64,000 nt of DNA from assembly GCF_004765815.2 (NCBI RefSeq), contig NZ_ML974127.1, forward strand, positions 317,300 to 381,299, in the 5' to 3' direction. The translations under genes were made by a program, and so were the position numbers. Position 1 is the stretch's first letter. Each line of letters opens with the position of its first letter. The stretch comes from Halorussus salinus (GTDB lineage: Archaea; Halobacteriota; Halobacteria; Halobacteriales; Haladaptataceae). The notes beneath the pieces are model-generated. The model was given only the letters and a program-made list of their open reading frames with translations, made no database searches and was not told the DNA's origin. Of this stretch, positions 7,879-15,441 are shown in pieces.

Positions 7879-9327
7879 TTACTCCCGGACGCGTCGCCAC
7901 GCGCCCGCCCCGACGAGCGCCGCGAGCGCCGCTCCGACACCGAATCCCGGCACCTCGCCGGAACCCCCGACATCGGAATCGGAGTCGGAACCGGATTCGG
8001 AGTCAGACCCGCGAGTCGTGGTCCCGCCAGCCAGCGCCGCCTGCTCGCTCGTCGCTCCGGCGGCCTCGGTCGTCAGCGACGGCGGGTCCTTCTGGGGCCT
8101 GTCGGTCCCGTCCTCTATCGGGAAGGTGTAGAGACCTCCTCTGCCGTTCGAACGCCGACCCATGCTACTGGCGAGGAAGACGCCCTCGGTCGCGCGCTTG
8201 GCGGTCCAGAAGGAGGCCTCGTCGGGTTCGCGCCACCACGCCAACTGCTCGGGGTTCGCGGGGTCCGAGATGTCGTGTATCTTCACGCCGCCCTGATACC
8301 ACGAGGAGAACAGGCGGTCGCCCACGATGTCGAAGTTGTGGGAGGTCGTCCACGTCCCGGCGTAGGCACCGGGCGACTTCGGCGGGGCGATGGTCGAGAG
8401 TCGCGTCGGGGCCGTCGCGTCGGAAACGTCCCACAGTTCGACGCCGCCCGGACGACCCTCGCCGTCTACCTGCCACGCCTCCTTGTTGATGCCCACCAGA
8501 TTCCCGTCGTCGCTGGCCATCGCGTAGTGGTCGTTGCCCGGCAGTCGCAGGACCTGTCGGGCCTCCTCGGGAAGGTTTCGGAGTTCCTTCGGCGACCGAC
8601 CGCCGATTCGGGAGACGAACTCCGGGCTGGCGGGGTCGCTCACGTCCACGAGATACGTTCCGGCGTCCCAGTGGGAGATGTACGCCCGGCCGTTCTGGAC
8701 CCACACGTCGTGGACGGTCCAGAGGCTCGTGGGAACCTCGTCCCACGCCGCGTTTCGGTCGGCGGGCGACCAGCGACCGACCTCCTCGGGACTGTCGTCG
8801 CTCGCGTCTACTATCACGAGCGCGTTAGTCTCGCCCATGTTTCCCGTCAGGTAGACGAGACCGTCCCGGAGGAAGCAGTTGTGAATCGGGAACTGGGTCT
8901 CGTGGAACGCGACCTGCTCGGGGTTCGTCGGGTCGCTCACGTCGAAGAGCGCGACCCCCTGCAACACCTCGCCCCGAATCGGGTTCGCGGGTCCGGCCGC
9001 GACCAGTCGGTCGCCCTCGACTTTCACGTCTTGGACCATCCGGAGCGGCCCGGTCTCGCGGCCCTCCTCCAGTCCGGTGCGCTCGGCGACGACCCGCGGG
9101 TCGCTGGGAACCTGTACGTCCACGACCGCGAAGCCGTCCATCTTTGCGACGTAAGCGAAGTCCCCGTCCGGGCCGGGCACTCCCTCTTTGGCGTTCGTTA
9201 TCGAGACGCTCCCCAGTGGCCGGTAGGGACCCGGATGCGCCGTCGTCGTCTCGGCCGCGGAGCCGACTCCCACCGAAGCGAGCGCGACCGACCCGGACAC
9301 CCCCCGCAGAAACTCGCGGCGATGCAT
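7879..9327 (-). CDS. TAT-exported LVIVD-repeat surface protein with PGF-CTERM anchor
   Basis: 482 residues. The start MHRREFLRGVSGSVALASV is a twin-arginine signal. The body contains repeated LVIVD-type blades (FAVVDVQVPSDPRVV, VALFDVSDPTNPEQV, YLVDVSDPASPEFV, IHDISDPANPEQL), which predict a beta-propeller. After a Ser/Asp-rich linker (about 430-455) the C-terminus has PGFG, a hydrophobic stretch and a basic end. That is the PGF-CTERM signal processed by archaeosortase A, which replaces it with a lipid anchor. Inferred location: folded in the cytoplasm, exported, fixed to the outer membrane face. A TTTATC box 30 bases upstream indicates a leaderless transcript. Ligand unknown. Confidence 0.92.
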   Translation of the reverse strand: MHRREFLRGVSGSVALASVGVGSAAETTTAHPGPYRPLGSVSITNAKEGVPGPDGDFAYVAKMDGFAVVDVQVPSDPRVVAERTGLEEGRETGPLRMVQDVKVEGDRLVAAGPANPIRGEVLQGVALFDVSDPTNPEQVAFHETQFPIHNCFLRDGLVYLTGNMGETNALVIVDASDDSPEEVGRWSPADRNAAWDEVPTSLWTVHDVWVQNGRAYISHWDAGTYLVDVSDPASPEFVSRIGGRSPKELRNLPEEARQVLRLPGNDHYAMASDDGNLVGINKEAWQVDGEGRPGGVELWDVSDATAPTRLSTIAPPKSPGAYAGTWTTSHNFDIVGDRLFSSWYQGGVKIHDISDPANPEQLAWWREPDEASFWTAKRATEGVFLASSMGRRSNGRGGLYTFPIEDGTDRPQKDPPSLTTEAAGATSEQAALAGGTTTRGSDSESGSDSDSDVGGSGEVPGFGVGAALAALVGAGAWRRVRE

Positions 9328-9351
9328 GGCCGTTCGAAAGGTCCACAGAAA

Positions 9352-9357
9352 GATAAA
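9352..9357 (-). promoter_or_regulatory. TATA box TTTATC for the LVIVD protein gene
   Basis: On the minus strand TTTATC starts 30 bases before the ATG at 9327, the usual spacing for leaderless haloarchaeal genes. Confidence 0.55.
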
Positions 9358-9369
9358 TTGGGGGGCGTG

Positions 9370-10347
9370 TCAGGCGACCGTCCGCGACCGGTCGCCCGTC
9401 CCGCCCGTCATCGCGCTGGCGATGGCTCCCTTCAACACCACGTCGTCGCCGAGGTTCGTCAACTGCACGTCGGGGACGTTGTTGAACACGAGGTCCTCGA
9501 TGCGCTCGCAGATGGGGTCCACGACTAGCTCCTCGTTTTCCAGTGCGACCGCGCCGCCGACGTAGACCACCAGCGGGGCGTACGCCTGCGCGACGTTGGC
9601 GACCCCGAGCGCGTTCCAGTGGGCCACTTGGTCGATTACGTGGTCGGCGAAGTCGTCCTCGCCCGCCGCCGCGAACACGTCCACCGCCGAGAAGTCGGGG
9701 TCCGAAAGCGGGAGGTCGGTGTCGAGCGTGCCCGCGTCCTCCGCGAGCAACTTGGCGTACTCGGGGATGTTGTTCCCCGAGCAGTACGCCTCCCAGTGGC
9801 CGTCGCGGCCACAGCCACAGGTGCGTCGGCCCTGCGGGTCCACGACCATGTGGCCGACCTCGCCCGCGTTGCCGTCCCACCCCGAGAGGACCTGTCCGTC
9901 CACGCAGACGCCAGCGCCGATGCCCGACGAGATGGTCAGGTACACCATGTCGTCGGGGTTGCGGTCGCTGTAGAACCGCTCGCCGATGACGCCCGCCACG
10001 GTGTCGTTGTGGAGGTAGACGCTGTCGCTGTCGATGAGTTGACCGACGGGACCGGTCAGCGGGATGCGGTCGATGGTGTCGGGCAGGTTCGCCGGGTTGT
10101 CGATCGCGCCCTCCGCCAGATCCAGCGGTCCGATGGAGCCGATGGCGGCGGCCCGAATCGCGGCCGGAGGGAGGTCCGCGGCCTCGCACGCCTCCCGAAG
10201 ACACTCCAAGACCGCCTCCGTGACCGCGATGCCCGTGGGGCCGTTCGGGGTGTTCGCGCGGTGGACGCTCACCACGTCCCCCTCGTCGTCGGCGACTGCC
10301 GCCCTGACGTTCGTCGCGCCGAGGTCAACGCCCGCGTAGTACGCCAT
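9370..10347 (-). CDS. ROK family sugar kinase (glucokinase-like)
   Basis: 325 residues. The N-terminal ATP-binding phosphate loop is GVDLGATNVRAAV (D8). The catalytic loop HNDTVAG and the second phosphate motif (LTISSGIGAGV) follow. The ROK signature and zinc site are at GHMVVDPQG ... CGCGRDGHWE, with His-Trp where many relatives have Cys-x before the Glu. ROK kinases phosphorylate glucose or other hexoses with ATP; archaeal members are mostly glucokinases, but the substrate cannot be read from sequence. It has the same orientation as the LVIVD gene, with 42 bases between, and is divergent from the gene at 10508. Confidence 0.92.
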   Translation of the reverse strand: MAYYAGVDLGATNVRAAVADDEGDVVSVHRANTPNGPTGIAVTEAVLECLREACEAADLPPAAIRAAAIGSIGPLDLAEGAIDNPANLPDTIDRIPLTGPVGQLIDSDSVYLHNDTVAGVIGERFYSDRNPDDMVYLTISSGIGAGVCVDGQVLSGWDGNAGEVGHMVVDPQGRRTCGCGRDGHWEAYCSGNNIPEYAKLLAEDAGTLDTDLPLSDPDFSAVDVFAAAGEDDFADHVIDQVAHWNALGVANVAQAYAPLVVYVGGAVALENEELVVDPICERIEDLVFNNVPDVQLTNLGDDVVLKGAIASAMTGGTGDRSRTVA

Positions 10348-10507
10348 TCACCCGAGACGCACGGTCCGGTCGCACTTAACTACAAGCATTTACTCGCCGA
10401 CGAGTATGACACTTCTTGCCGTACGAGGCCGCTCTGTCGGGGATTCGCTCGCGTTCCCGACACGAATCTGCGATAGGCCTAACTGCTGTCGAGTGTTACC
10501 ACAACTC

Positions 10508-10984
10508 ATGTCTTCCGATGCAGACGGTGGGCCGGACGCGAACGACCGGTCGGACCCGGCCGACGGTTCGGACTCGGCCGACCGGTCGAACTCGGCCGAT
10601 GCCCCGGACGCGGACCTCACCGACGAGGAGATAGCCGCGCTCCACGAGGTCGAACTCGGCGTGGAGTGGTTGCACCGCGCGCACGGCCACCTCGTGCAGT
10701 TCCACCACGCGACCGGCCACGCGATGGACCACCTCGCCGAGGCCGAGGAGGGCCTGCGCGAGGCGGGGTACGACGACCTCGCCGACCGCCTGCGCGACGA
10801 CCTCCTGCCCCGCGGCGTGGTCGGCGACACGTGGTCGTACGGCGTGTTGGAGGCGTTTCAGGACGGCCCGATGGCCGCCGTCGAGTCGTTCGGGACCGAC
10901 GCCCGCGACGAGGTTGCCGACGGCGAGCGCCACGTCGCCGAGCGCCGACAGGAGCGCGAGTGGAAGGGCCGGTCCCGGAAGTGA
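10508..10984 (+). CDS. Uncharacterised acidic helical protein
   Basis: 158 residues, not assigned to a family. The first 38 residues are Asp/Ser/Ala repeats of the form (S/N)SADRS, probably disordered. The rest is helical and rich in His (WLHRAHGHLVQFHHATGHAMDHL), with a charged basic end. The clustered His could bind a metal, but no known motif is present. The start is taken at ATG 10508, since the upstream extension to 10406 reads through promoter sequence. No membrane segment. Typical haloarchaeal composition. Confidence 0.8.
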   Translation: MSSDADGGPDANDRSDPADGSDSADRSNSADAPDADLTDEEIAALHEVELGVEWLHRAHGHLVQFHHATGHAMDHLAEAEEGLREAGYDDLADRLRDDLLPRGVVGDTWSYGVLEAFQDGPMAAVESFGTDARDEVADGERHVAERRQEREWKGRSRK

Positions 10985-11067
10985 GGCGTCTCGACCGCGC
11001 GAACGTCGGACTCCTCGTCCGACCACGAGGACGCGCTCGCTGACACGACTTCCTGTTTGGGTGGACT

Positions 11068-11189
11068 GAAAGGGGCCGCCCGCTCGCGTTTACGCTGGTC
11101 GTCTCTGCGGGCCACTATTCGGAGCGCCGAGCGAAGCGAGGCGAGAGAATATCCCGCAGAGCGACCGCGAGCGGGCGGGGGCTTTCGAG
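11068..11189 (+). ncRNA. Candidate structured RNA or inverted-repeat element, copy 1
   Basis: Roughly 120 nt in the gap 10985-11302, which holds no gene. The outer stem 11076-11088 pairs with 11166-11178 (13 bp). Inner stems are GGTCG (11097-11101) with CGACC (11162-11166), TCTGCGGG (11104-11111) with CCCGCAGA (11153-11160), and ATTC (11117-11120) with GAAT (11147-11150). Asymmetric loops (TC/G and CCACT/AT) separate them. Flanks GAAAG and CTTTC also pair. A second copy lies at 57378-57497 on the other strand. It is identical in the 23-nt (11098-11120) and 21-nt (11147-11167) core blocks, with three compensatory changes in the outer stem. It could be an RNA gene or a mobile repeat; I know of no name for it. 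Confidence 0.6.
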
Positions 11190-11302
11190 AAGGAACCCGC
11201 TCCAGTGATATATTCGCACGAGAATAATCGGATTCCCGGCCAAAATCGTAACTCACCACACCTTCGACTATCGCCGACGGAAAACGAACCCGCTCGTTAC
11301 AA

Positions 11303-11752
11303 TCAGTCCCCGCGGACGAAGGTCACGGGGCAGGGCGCGCTCAACATCACCTCTTGGGCCGTACTCCCGAAGACGGCCTTCCCGGTCGGCGAGCGCTTGC
11401 GACCGCCGACGACCACGCGGTCGGCGTTGACCTCGTTGGCGAGGTCCACGATGCTCTCGCCGTGTTCGCCGACGCGCCCGCGGACGGTGTACTCGACGCC
11501 CGCCTCGTCGAAGGCGTTCGTGAGTTCCCGGACCGTCGCGTGACGCGAGGCCACCTCGTCGGTGTCGATGTCGCCAGCGGGGTCGTAGTCGAGTTGACTG
11601 ACCACGCCGTCGAACTCCTCGTCGGTGAACACGTGCGCGAGGACGACCTGCGCGCCAGTCGGGCTTGCGACATCTACGACCGCCTCGGCTAACTCCTCGG
11701 TGCGGTCGGCGTCGCCCGGCCCGACCGCCAGCAGGATAGTCTGTAATGCCAT
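11303..11752 (-). CDS. Universal stress protein (UspA family)
   Basis: 149 residues, one Usp domain. It starts with ALQTILLAVGPGDADR and ends with the ATP-binding pattern G-2x-G-9x-G-(S/T) in VVGGRKRSPTGKAVFGST. Usp proteins with this motif bind ATP and act as stress or energy-status modulators; the target is unknown. An AT-rich box (TTAATAT, about 11774-11782) lies 25-30 bases upstream on the minus strand. It is monocistronic, with the candidate RNA element downstream. Confidence 0.95.
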   Translation of the reverse strand: MALQTILLAVGPGDADRTEELAEAVVDVASPTGAQVVLAHVFTDEEFDGVVSQLDYDPAGDIDTDEVASRHATVRELTNAFDEAGVEYTVRGRVGEHGESIVDLANEVNADRVVVGGRKRSPTGKAVFGSTAQEVMLSAPCPVTFVRGD

Positions 11753-12030
11753 ACCGACAATTCCACGGTCCGGATATTAATGATATGCGGCCGTGGCGGT
11801 TTTTTGCGCCGCCTCGGTCCCCGCAGGCGGTCCTCCCGAGTCAGCGGTCCGAATCATGTCGAGGAATTGACTACCGCGGCGAGTCCGCCCGACGTTCGAC
11901 GGGCGGCTTGAGGAATCTCGAACCACCCAAACAATTCTGTAGATATGTCTGACGCGCCTATAGCGTTCTTACCACGGAGAACGCCGCCGAAGCCTCAACA
12001 CGGAAATACGACGACGCCGAAGCCCCGACT

Positions 12031-12771
12031 ATGCTTCGACCAGACCTGACCGGACGGACCGCGCTCGTGACCGGGAGCGCGACGGGCGTCGGCAGAGAGT
12101 TGCTCCTCGCCTTGGCGGACTGCGGCGCGTCCGTGGCGGTCCACTACCGCTCCAGCGAGGAGGCCGCCCGCCAAGTCGCGGACGCCGCCCGCGAGCGGGG
12201 TGCCCCCGAGGTGACGACGGTACAAGGCGACGTGGCCGACCCCGACGACGTGGACGCGATGTTCGACGCGGTGGAAGACGACCTCGACGGCGTGGACGTG
12301 TTGGTGAACAACGTCGGCCCGTTCGCGCCCGACCACTGGGAGGACATCTCCTACGACGAGTGGAACACCGTGCTTCAGGCGAACGTCAACGGCACGTACC
12401 TCTGCTGTAAGCGCGCCCTGCCGGAGATGCGCGAGGAGGCGTGGGGTCGCATCGTGAACATCGGCTACGCCAGTGCAGAGAAGGGCATGGTCAACCCGAA
12501 GAACGCGCCGTACTTCATCGCCAAGCAGGGCGTGTTGATGTTCACCCGGATGCTCGCCAACGACACCCAGTACGAGGGCATCACGGTCAACGCCGTCTCG
12601 CCCTACGTGGTCGAGAACTCCGACGAGTTCCCCGAGGAGTTGCCCCGCGGCCGACCGGCCGACTTCGAGGACGTACAGCAGGCGATGCTGTTCTTCTTGG
12701 ACGAGGACAGCGACTACATCAGCGGCGAGAACATCGAGGTGGACGGCGGGTGGTTGCCCGAGGAGGTGTAG
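12031..12771 (+). CDS. SDR family NAD(P)-dependent oxidoreductase (FabG-like)
   Basis: 246 residues with a complete classical short-chain dehydrogenase layout: cofactor motif TGSATGVG (14-21), NNVG in place of NNAG, the Ser region at NIGYAS, the catalytic Tyr161-x3-Lys165 pair (YFIAK), and the C-terminal SGENIEVDGGW typical of 3-oxoacyl-ACP reductase-like SDRs. Reaction: reversible NAD(P)H-dependent reduction of a carbonyl; the substrate is not predictable. Haloarchaea lack bacterial-type fatty acid synthesis, so a FabG role proper is doubtful. It is convergent with the CBS gene. Confidence 0.92.
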   Translation: MLRPDLTGRTALVTGSATGVGRELLLALADCGASVAVHYRSSEEAARQVADAARERGAPEVTTVQGDVADPDDVDAMFDAVEDDLDGVDVLVNNVGPFAPDHWEDISYDEWNTVLQANVNGTYLCCKRALPEMREEAWGRIVNIGYASAEKGMVNPKNAPYFIAKQGVLMFTRMLANDTQYEGITVNAVSPYVVENSDEFPEELPRGRPADFEDVQQAMLFFLDEDSDYISGENIEVDGGWLPEEV

Positions 12772-12795
12772 GCGACTCGCCGCGCGGCCTCGGAC

Positions 12796-13248
12796 TCACA
12801 CCTCGTCGGGGTCCCACGAGTTCTCCTCGACCGACCACCCCTGCCGACCCTTCTCCAGTCTGTGAGCCTCGTCTATCAGTTCCTCCTGTTTGCGCACCAC
12901 GTCGGTCATCGTGAGGATGCCGACCATCTCCATCGACGCCACGACGGGGAGCTTCTTCACGTTCTCGTCGTGCATCTGGCGGACCGCTTTCCGCACGGTT
13001 GCGTCCGGCGAAATCGTCACGAGCGACTCGCTGGCCGCCTTCGAGACCGGAATCTCGGCGAGGGGTCGCTCGGCGAGGTATCCGGCCTTCAGCGCGTCGG
13101 TCTCGGTGACGATTCCCGCCGGATTTCCGTCGCGCGTCACCACGGCGCTCCCGACGCCCGCCCGGAGCATCCGCCCGACAGCCTCGCGGAGCGAGGAGTC
13201 GGCGGGGACCGTCACCACGTCGGTCGTCATGGCGTCTCGAACGAGCAT
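12796..13248 (-). CDS. CBS-domain pair protein
   Basis: 150 residues with two CBS motifs: VRDAMTTDVVTVPADSSLR ... GIVTETDAL, and SESLVTISPDATVRKAVRQM ... VGILTMTDVV. Such Bateman modules bind adenine nucleotides and act as stand-alone regulators. I start at ATG 13248 (MLVRDAMTTD), where the first CBS motif begins; an in-frame start at 13293 would add 15 residues with no domain. It lies downstream of the small acidic gene at 13312 and the reductase gene, on the same strand. Confidence 0.9.
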   Translation of the reverse strand: MLVRDAMTTDVVTVPADSSLREAVGRMLRAGVGSAVVTRDGNPAGIVTETDALKAGYLAERPLAEIPVSKAASESLVTISPDATVRKAVRQMHDENVKKLPVVASMEMVGILTMTDVVRKQEELIDEAHRLEKGRQGWSVEENSWDPDEV

Positions 13249-13311
13249 ACCGAGTGATGACGACGGAGAGAACAACTTTGTTTGGGTCGGCATCGGTTCG
13301 ACCGAACGCAG

Positions 13312-13458
13312 TTACCGATTCCCGAAGGTGACTTCGCCCGCGTCGCGGAACGTCTCGCTTCCCCAATCGCCTTCTCTCGTTACCGTTTCCAGTTCTCTCG
13401 CTTCGCGCTGTTCGTCGTTTTCTGTCTCGTCGGAGGAGTTCGATTCGACGTTACCCAT
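13312..13458 (-). CDS. Small acidic protein in the reductase operon
   Basis: A 48-residue reading frame (MGNVESNSSDETENDEQRE ...) starts two bases after the stop of the geranylgeranyl reductase-like gene. The composition is strongly acidic (Glu/Asp/Asn), as in real haloarchaeal small proteins, and no membrane segment is seen. The tight spacing suggests co-transcription. No family is recognised. Confidence 0.55.
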   Translation of the reverse strand: MGNVESNSSDETENDEQREARELETVTREGDWGSETFRDAGEVTFGNR

Positions 13459-13460
13459 GA

Positions 13461-14552
13461 TTACGACCCGCTCAACAGTTTCTTCAGATGCTCCGTCGAG
13501 AAGAAGGAGGTCGGCTTGTCCATGTGGACGCCGATTTCTCCCGAGAACGCCGACAGCCCGACCTTCTGGACGCGCTCGGGGAGCGAGTAGCACTTCCGAA
13601 TCCAGTGGCCCAACTCGATTTCCCTGTGCAGGTCCTCGCGCCACGCCTCCTCGTAGTCCAGTAGCGTGCCGGGGCGCTCGGGGTCGATGACCTTCGCGGC
13701 GTGGCTCGCGGCGGTCATCCCGTAGAGGATGCCGCCGCCGGTGAACGGCTTGGTCTGGGCGGCGGCGTCGCCGATGAGGAACCCTCGCCTGCTCGTCACG
13801 GAGTCGGCCGGGCCGACCGGAATCATGCCCGCGCAGAAGTGACTCGTCTCCGTGTCGTACTCGGCGGTGAACTCGTCGAACAGTTCCTTCGCGGAGGGGT
13901 CCGACCCCGGCGGGGCCGCCAGTCCGTACTCGACGCCGGACTCTCCGCGGGGGATGCGCCACGCGAAGAATCTGGGCGCGGTGAGGTGAACGTCCACGTA
14001 GTCGCCGGGGTCGTCCTCGTCGGAGAACGCGAGGACTCCTTGCAACTTCTCGCCGGGTTCCGGCAGGCCCAGTTCCGAGCGCACCCGCGAGACCGGGCCG
14101 TCACAGCCAGCGACCATCCGGGCCTCGAAGGTCTCGGTACCGTCCGGCGTGCTGGCGGTGACCTCCACGCGGTCGGGATGCTCCTCGACCAACGAGACGC
14201 TGTGGTTCTCCCGGAGGTCCGCGCCAGCGTCGCGGGCGGCCTCCGCGAGGAGTTCGTCCAGTCCCACGCGGTCGATGACGTTCGAGACGACCTCGCGCTT
14301 GTAGAAGGGGTAGTCGTCGCTGTCGGGGCCGCCGACGTGGAAGCGCGCGCCGTACACCTCGTTCTGGAGTAACTCCTCGCGCGCGCCCTCGGGCGTGAAC
14401 TCCCAGATGTCGGTGCTGACGTGGCCCGAACAGGCCAGCGGTTTCCCGACCGCTCCGCGTTCGAGCGCCAGCACGTCGTACCCCCGTTCGGCCGCCCGCC
14501 GGGAGAATCGCGACCCGGCCGGGCCTGCCCCGACGACTACGAAGTCGTACAT
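13461..14552 (-). CDS. Geranylgeranyl reductase family FAD-dependent oxidoreductase
   Basis: 363 residues. The FAD-binding Rossmann motif GAGPAGS lies at residues 8-14 (VVVGAGPAGSRFSRRAAERG). A conserved PLACSGHVS follows, then a second FAD motif near residue 255 (GFLIGDAAAQTKPFTGGGI). This is the layout of archaeal geranylgeranyl and digeranylgeranylglycerophospholipid reductases, which saturate isoprenoid chains of membrane lipids. Haloarchaea have several paralogues, so the exact substrate is uncertain. The start is at ATG 14552, with an ATACTT box about 30 bases upstream. Confidence 0.88.
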   Translation of the reverse strand: MYDFVVVGAGPAGSRFSRRAAERGYDVLALERGAVGKPLACSGHVSTDIWEFTPEGAREELLQNEVYGARFHVGGPDSDDYPFYKREVVSNVIDRVGLDELLAEAARDAGADLRENHSVSLVEEHPDRVEVTASTPDGTETFEARMVAGCDGPVSRVRSELGLPEPGEKLQGVLAFSDEDDPGDYVDVHLTAPRFFAWRIPRGESGVEYGLAAPPGSDPSAKELFDEFTAEYDTETSHFCAGMIPVGPADSVTSRRGFLIGDAAAQTKPFTGGGILYGMTAASHAAKVIDPERPGTLLDYEEAWREDLHREIELGHWIRKCYSLPERVQKVGLSAFSGEIGVHMDKPTSFFSTEHLKKLLSGS

Positions 14553-14677
14553 CGGTCGGGCGTACTACCCTACGGCCCAAGTATTCACCGCTCTGTACTC
14601 GATTCGTCGTGGCAGTCGGCGCGCTGGCGACTGTCGAACCGTACTCGTTCGACCTGTCGCCGCCGCTCGGTGGAGCG

Positions 14678-15232
14678 TTATCCGTCCACGTTCGGCGGAG
14701 CTTCCTGTTGAGCGAGTCGCCGCCGTCGCACGTAGTGGGTCGCCGCCGAGAGCGCGAACGCCGCGACGATGAGGACGCCCCATATCTCGTCGGGAATCGC
14801 CTCGAACGGCGGGACGCCCAGCAAGTCGCCGAGGACCAGAATCGCGCTCACGACCGCGAGCCCGAGGTAGTACCGAATCCACGGGAAGTCGTCCTGCGGC
14901 CGGAGATACCCCTCCAACTGGGCCGCGTTCCCCGACAGCTCGACCACGCCCCGGTTCTGGTTGTAATCGACGATGCCAGCGTCCGCGAGCTTCGGGAGAT
15001 GCGTCTGGTAGAGCGAGGTGTAGACCGACTTGCGCTCGTTGGCCGACAGCCCCTCGACGGTCGTGTCGTTCTCCCACGCCGCGACCTGCTCGGCGAGTTC
15101 GCTCAGCTCGACCGGACGGTCCTGCTGCTTGAGGTAATGAAGCGTGTACCGTCGTCGCCGGTTCTTCAACACGTCGAAGATGAGGTCTTCGGACAGTGTT
15201 TCCTGCTCCGGTGAGTTGTCAGCCGAGCTCAT
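14678..15232 (-). CDS. Membrane-anchored winged-helix protein (DUF7344-like)
   Basis: 184 residues. The N-terminal half is a winged helix domain (LIFDVLKNRRRRYTLHYL ... ELAEQVAAWEN ... VYTSLYQTHLPKLADAGIV), the haloarchaeal DUF7344 pattern. Two hydrophobic segments follow (YYLGLAVVSAILVLGDLLG and WGVLIVAAFALSAATH), then a basic end. It is probably a membrane-bound transcription regulator; the target is unknown. The start is ATG 15232, six codons inside an alternative start at 15250. It precedes the reductase gene on the same strand with a 125-base gap. Confidence 0.88.
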   Translation of the reverse strand: MSSADNSPEQETLSEDLIFDVLKNRRRRYTLHYLKQQDRPVELSELAEQVAAWENDTTVEGLSANERKSVYTSLYQTHLPKLADAGIVDYNQNRGVVELSGNAAQLEGYLRPQDDFPWIRYYLGLAVVSAILVLGDLLGVPPFEAIPDEIWGVLIVAAFALSAATHYVRRRRLAQQEAPPNVDG

Positions 15233-15441
15233 GCTACCGATATCGGTCAATCGCTTGTTGCGCCGATGCCACCGCCACCCATCCCATCACGGTACGCCAG
15301 TTTCACTCGGACCACACTTTGTTATCCAGTACTTAGCGCCGAACCAATATCAAAAATCCATCAGGAAGCGGCAGTAATACGGGGATTCCCCGAGTTAACG
15401 TGAAGATAAGAAGACGAAGGCGGGAAATTAGATACTAATCG

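Noticed and set aside
7873..9528. A 551-codon plus-strand frame
   Set aside because: It is antisense to the LVIVD surface protein, which has a TAT signal, repeats, a PGF-CTERM end and a promoter; the plus frame is Arg/Pro-rich.
12031..12771. A fatty-acid synthesis (fabG) assignment for the SDR gene
   Set aside because: The sequence supports an SDR enzyme, but haloarchaea lack the bacterial fatty acid pathway, and no acyl carrier gene is nearby, so the specific name is not justified.
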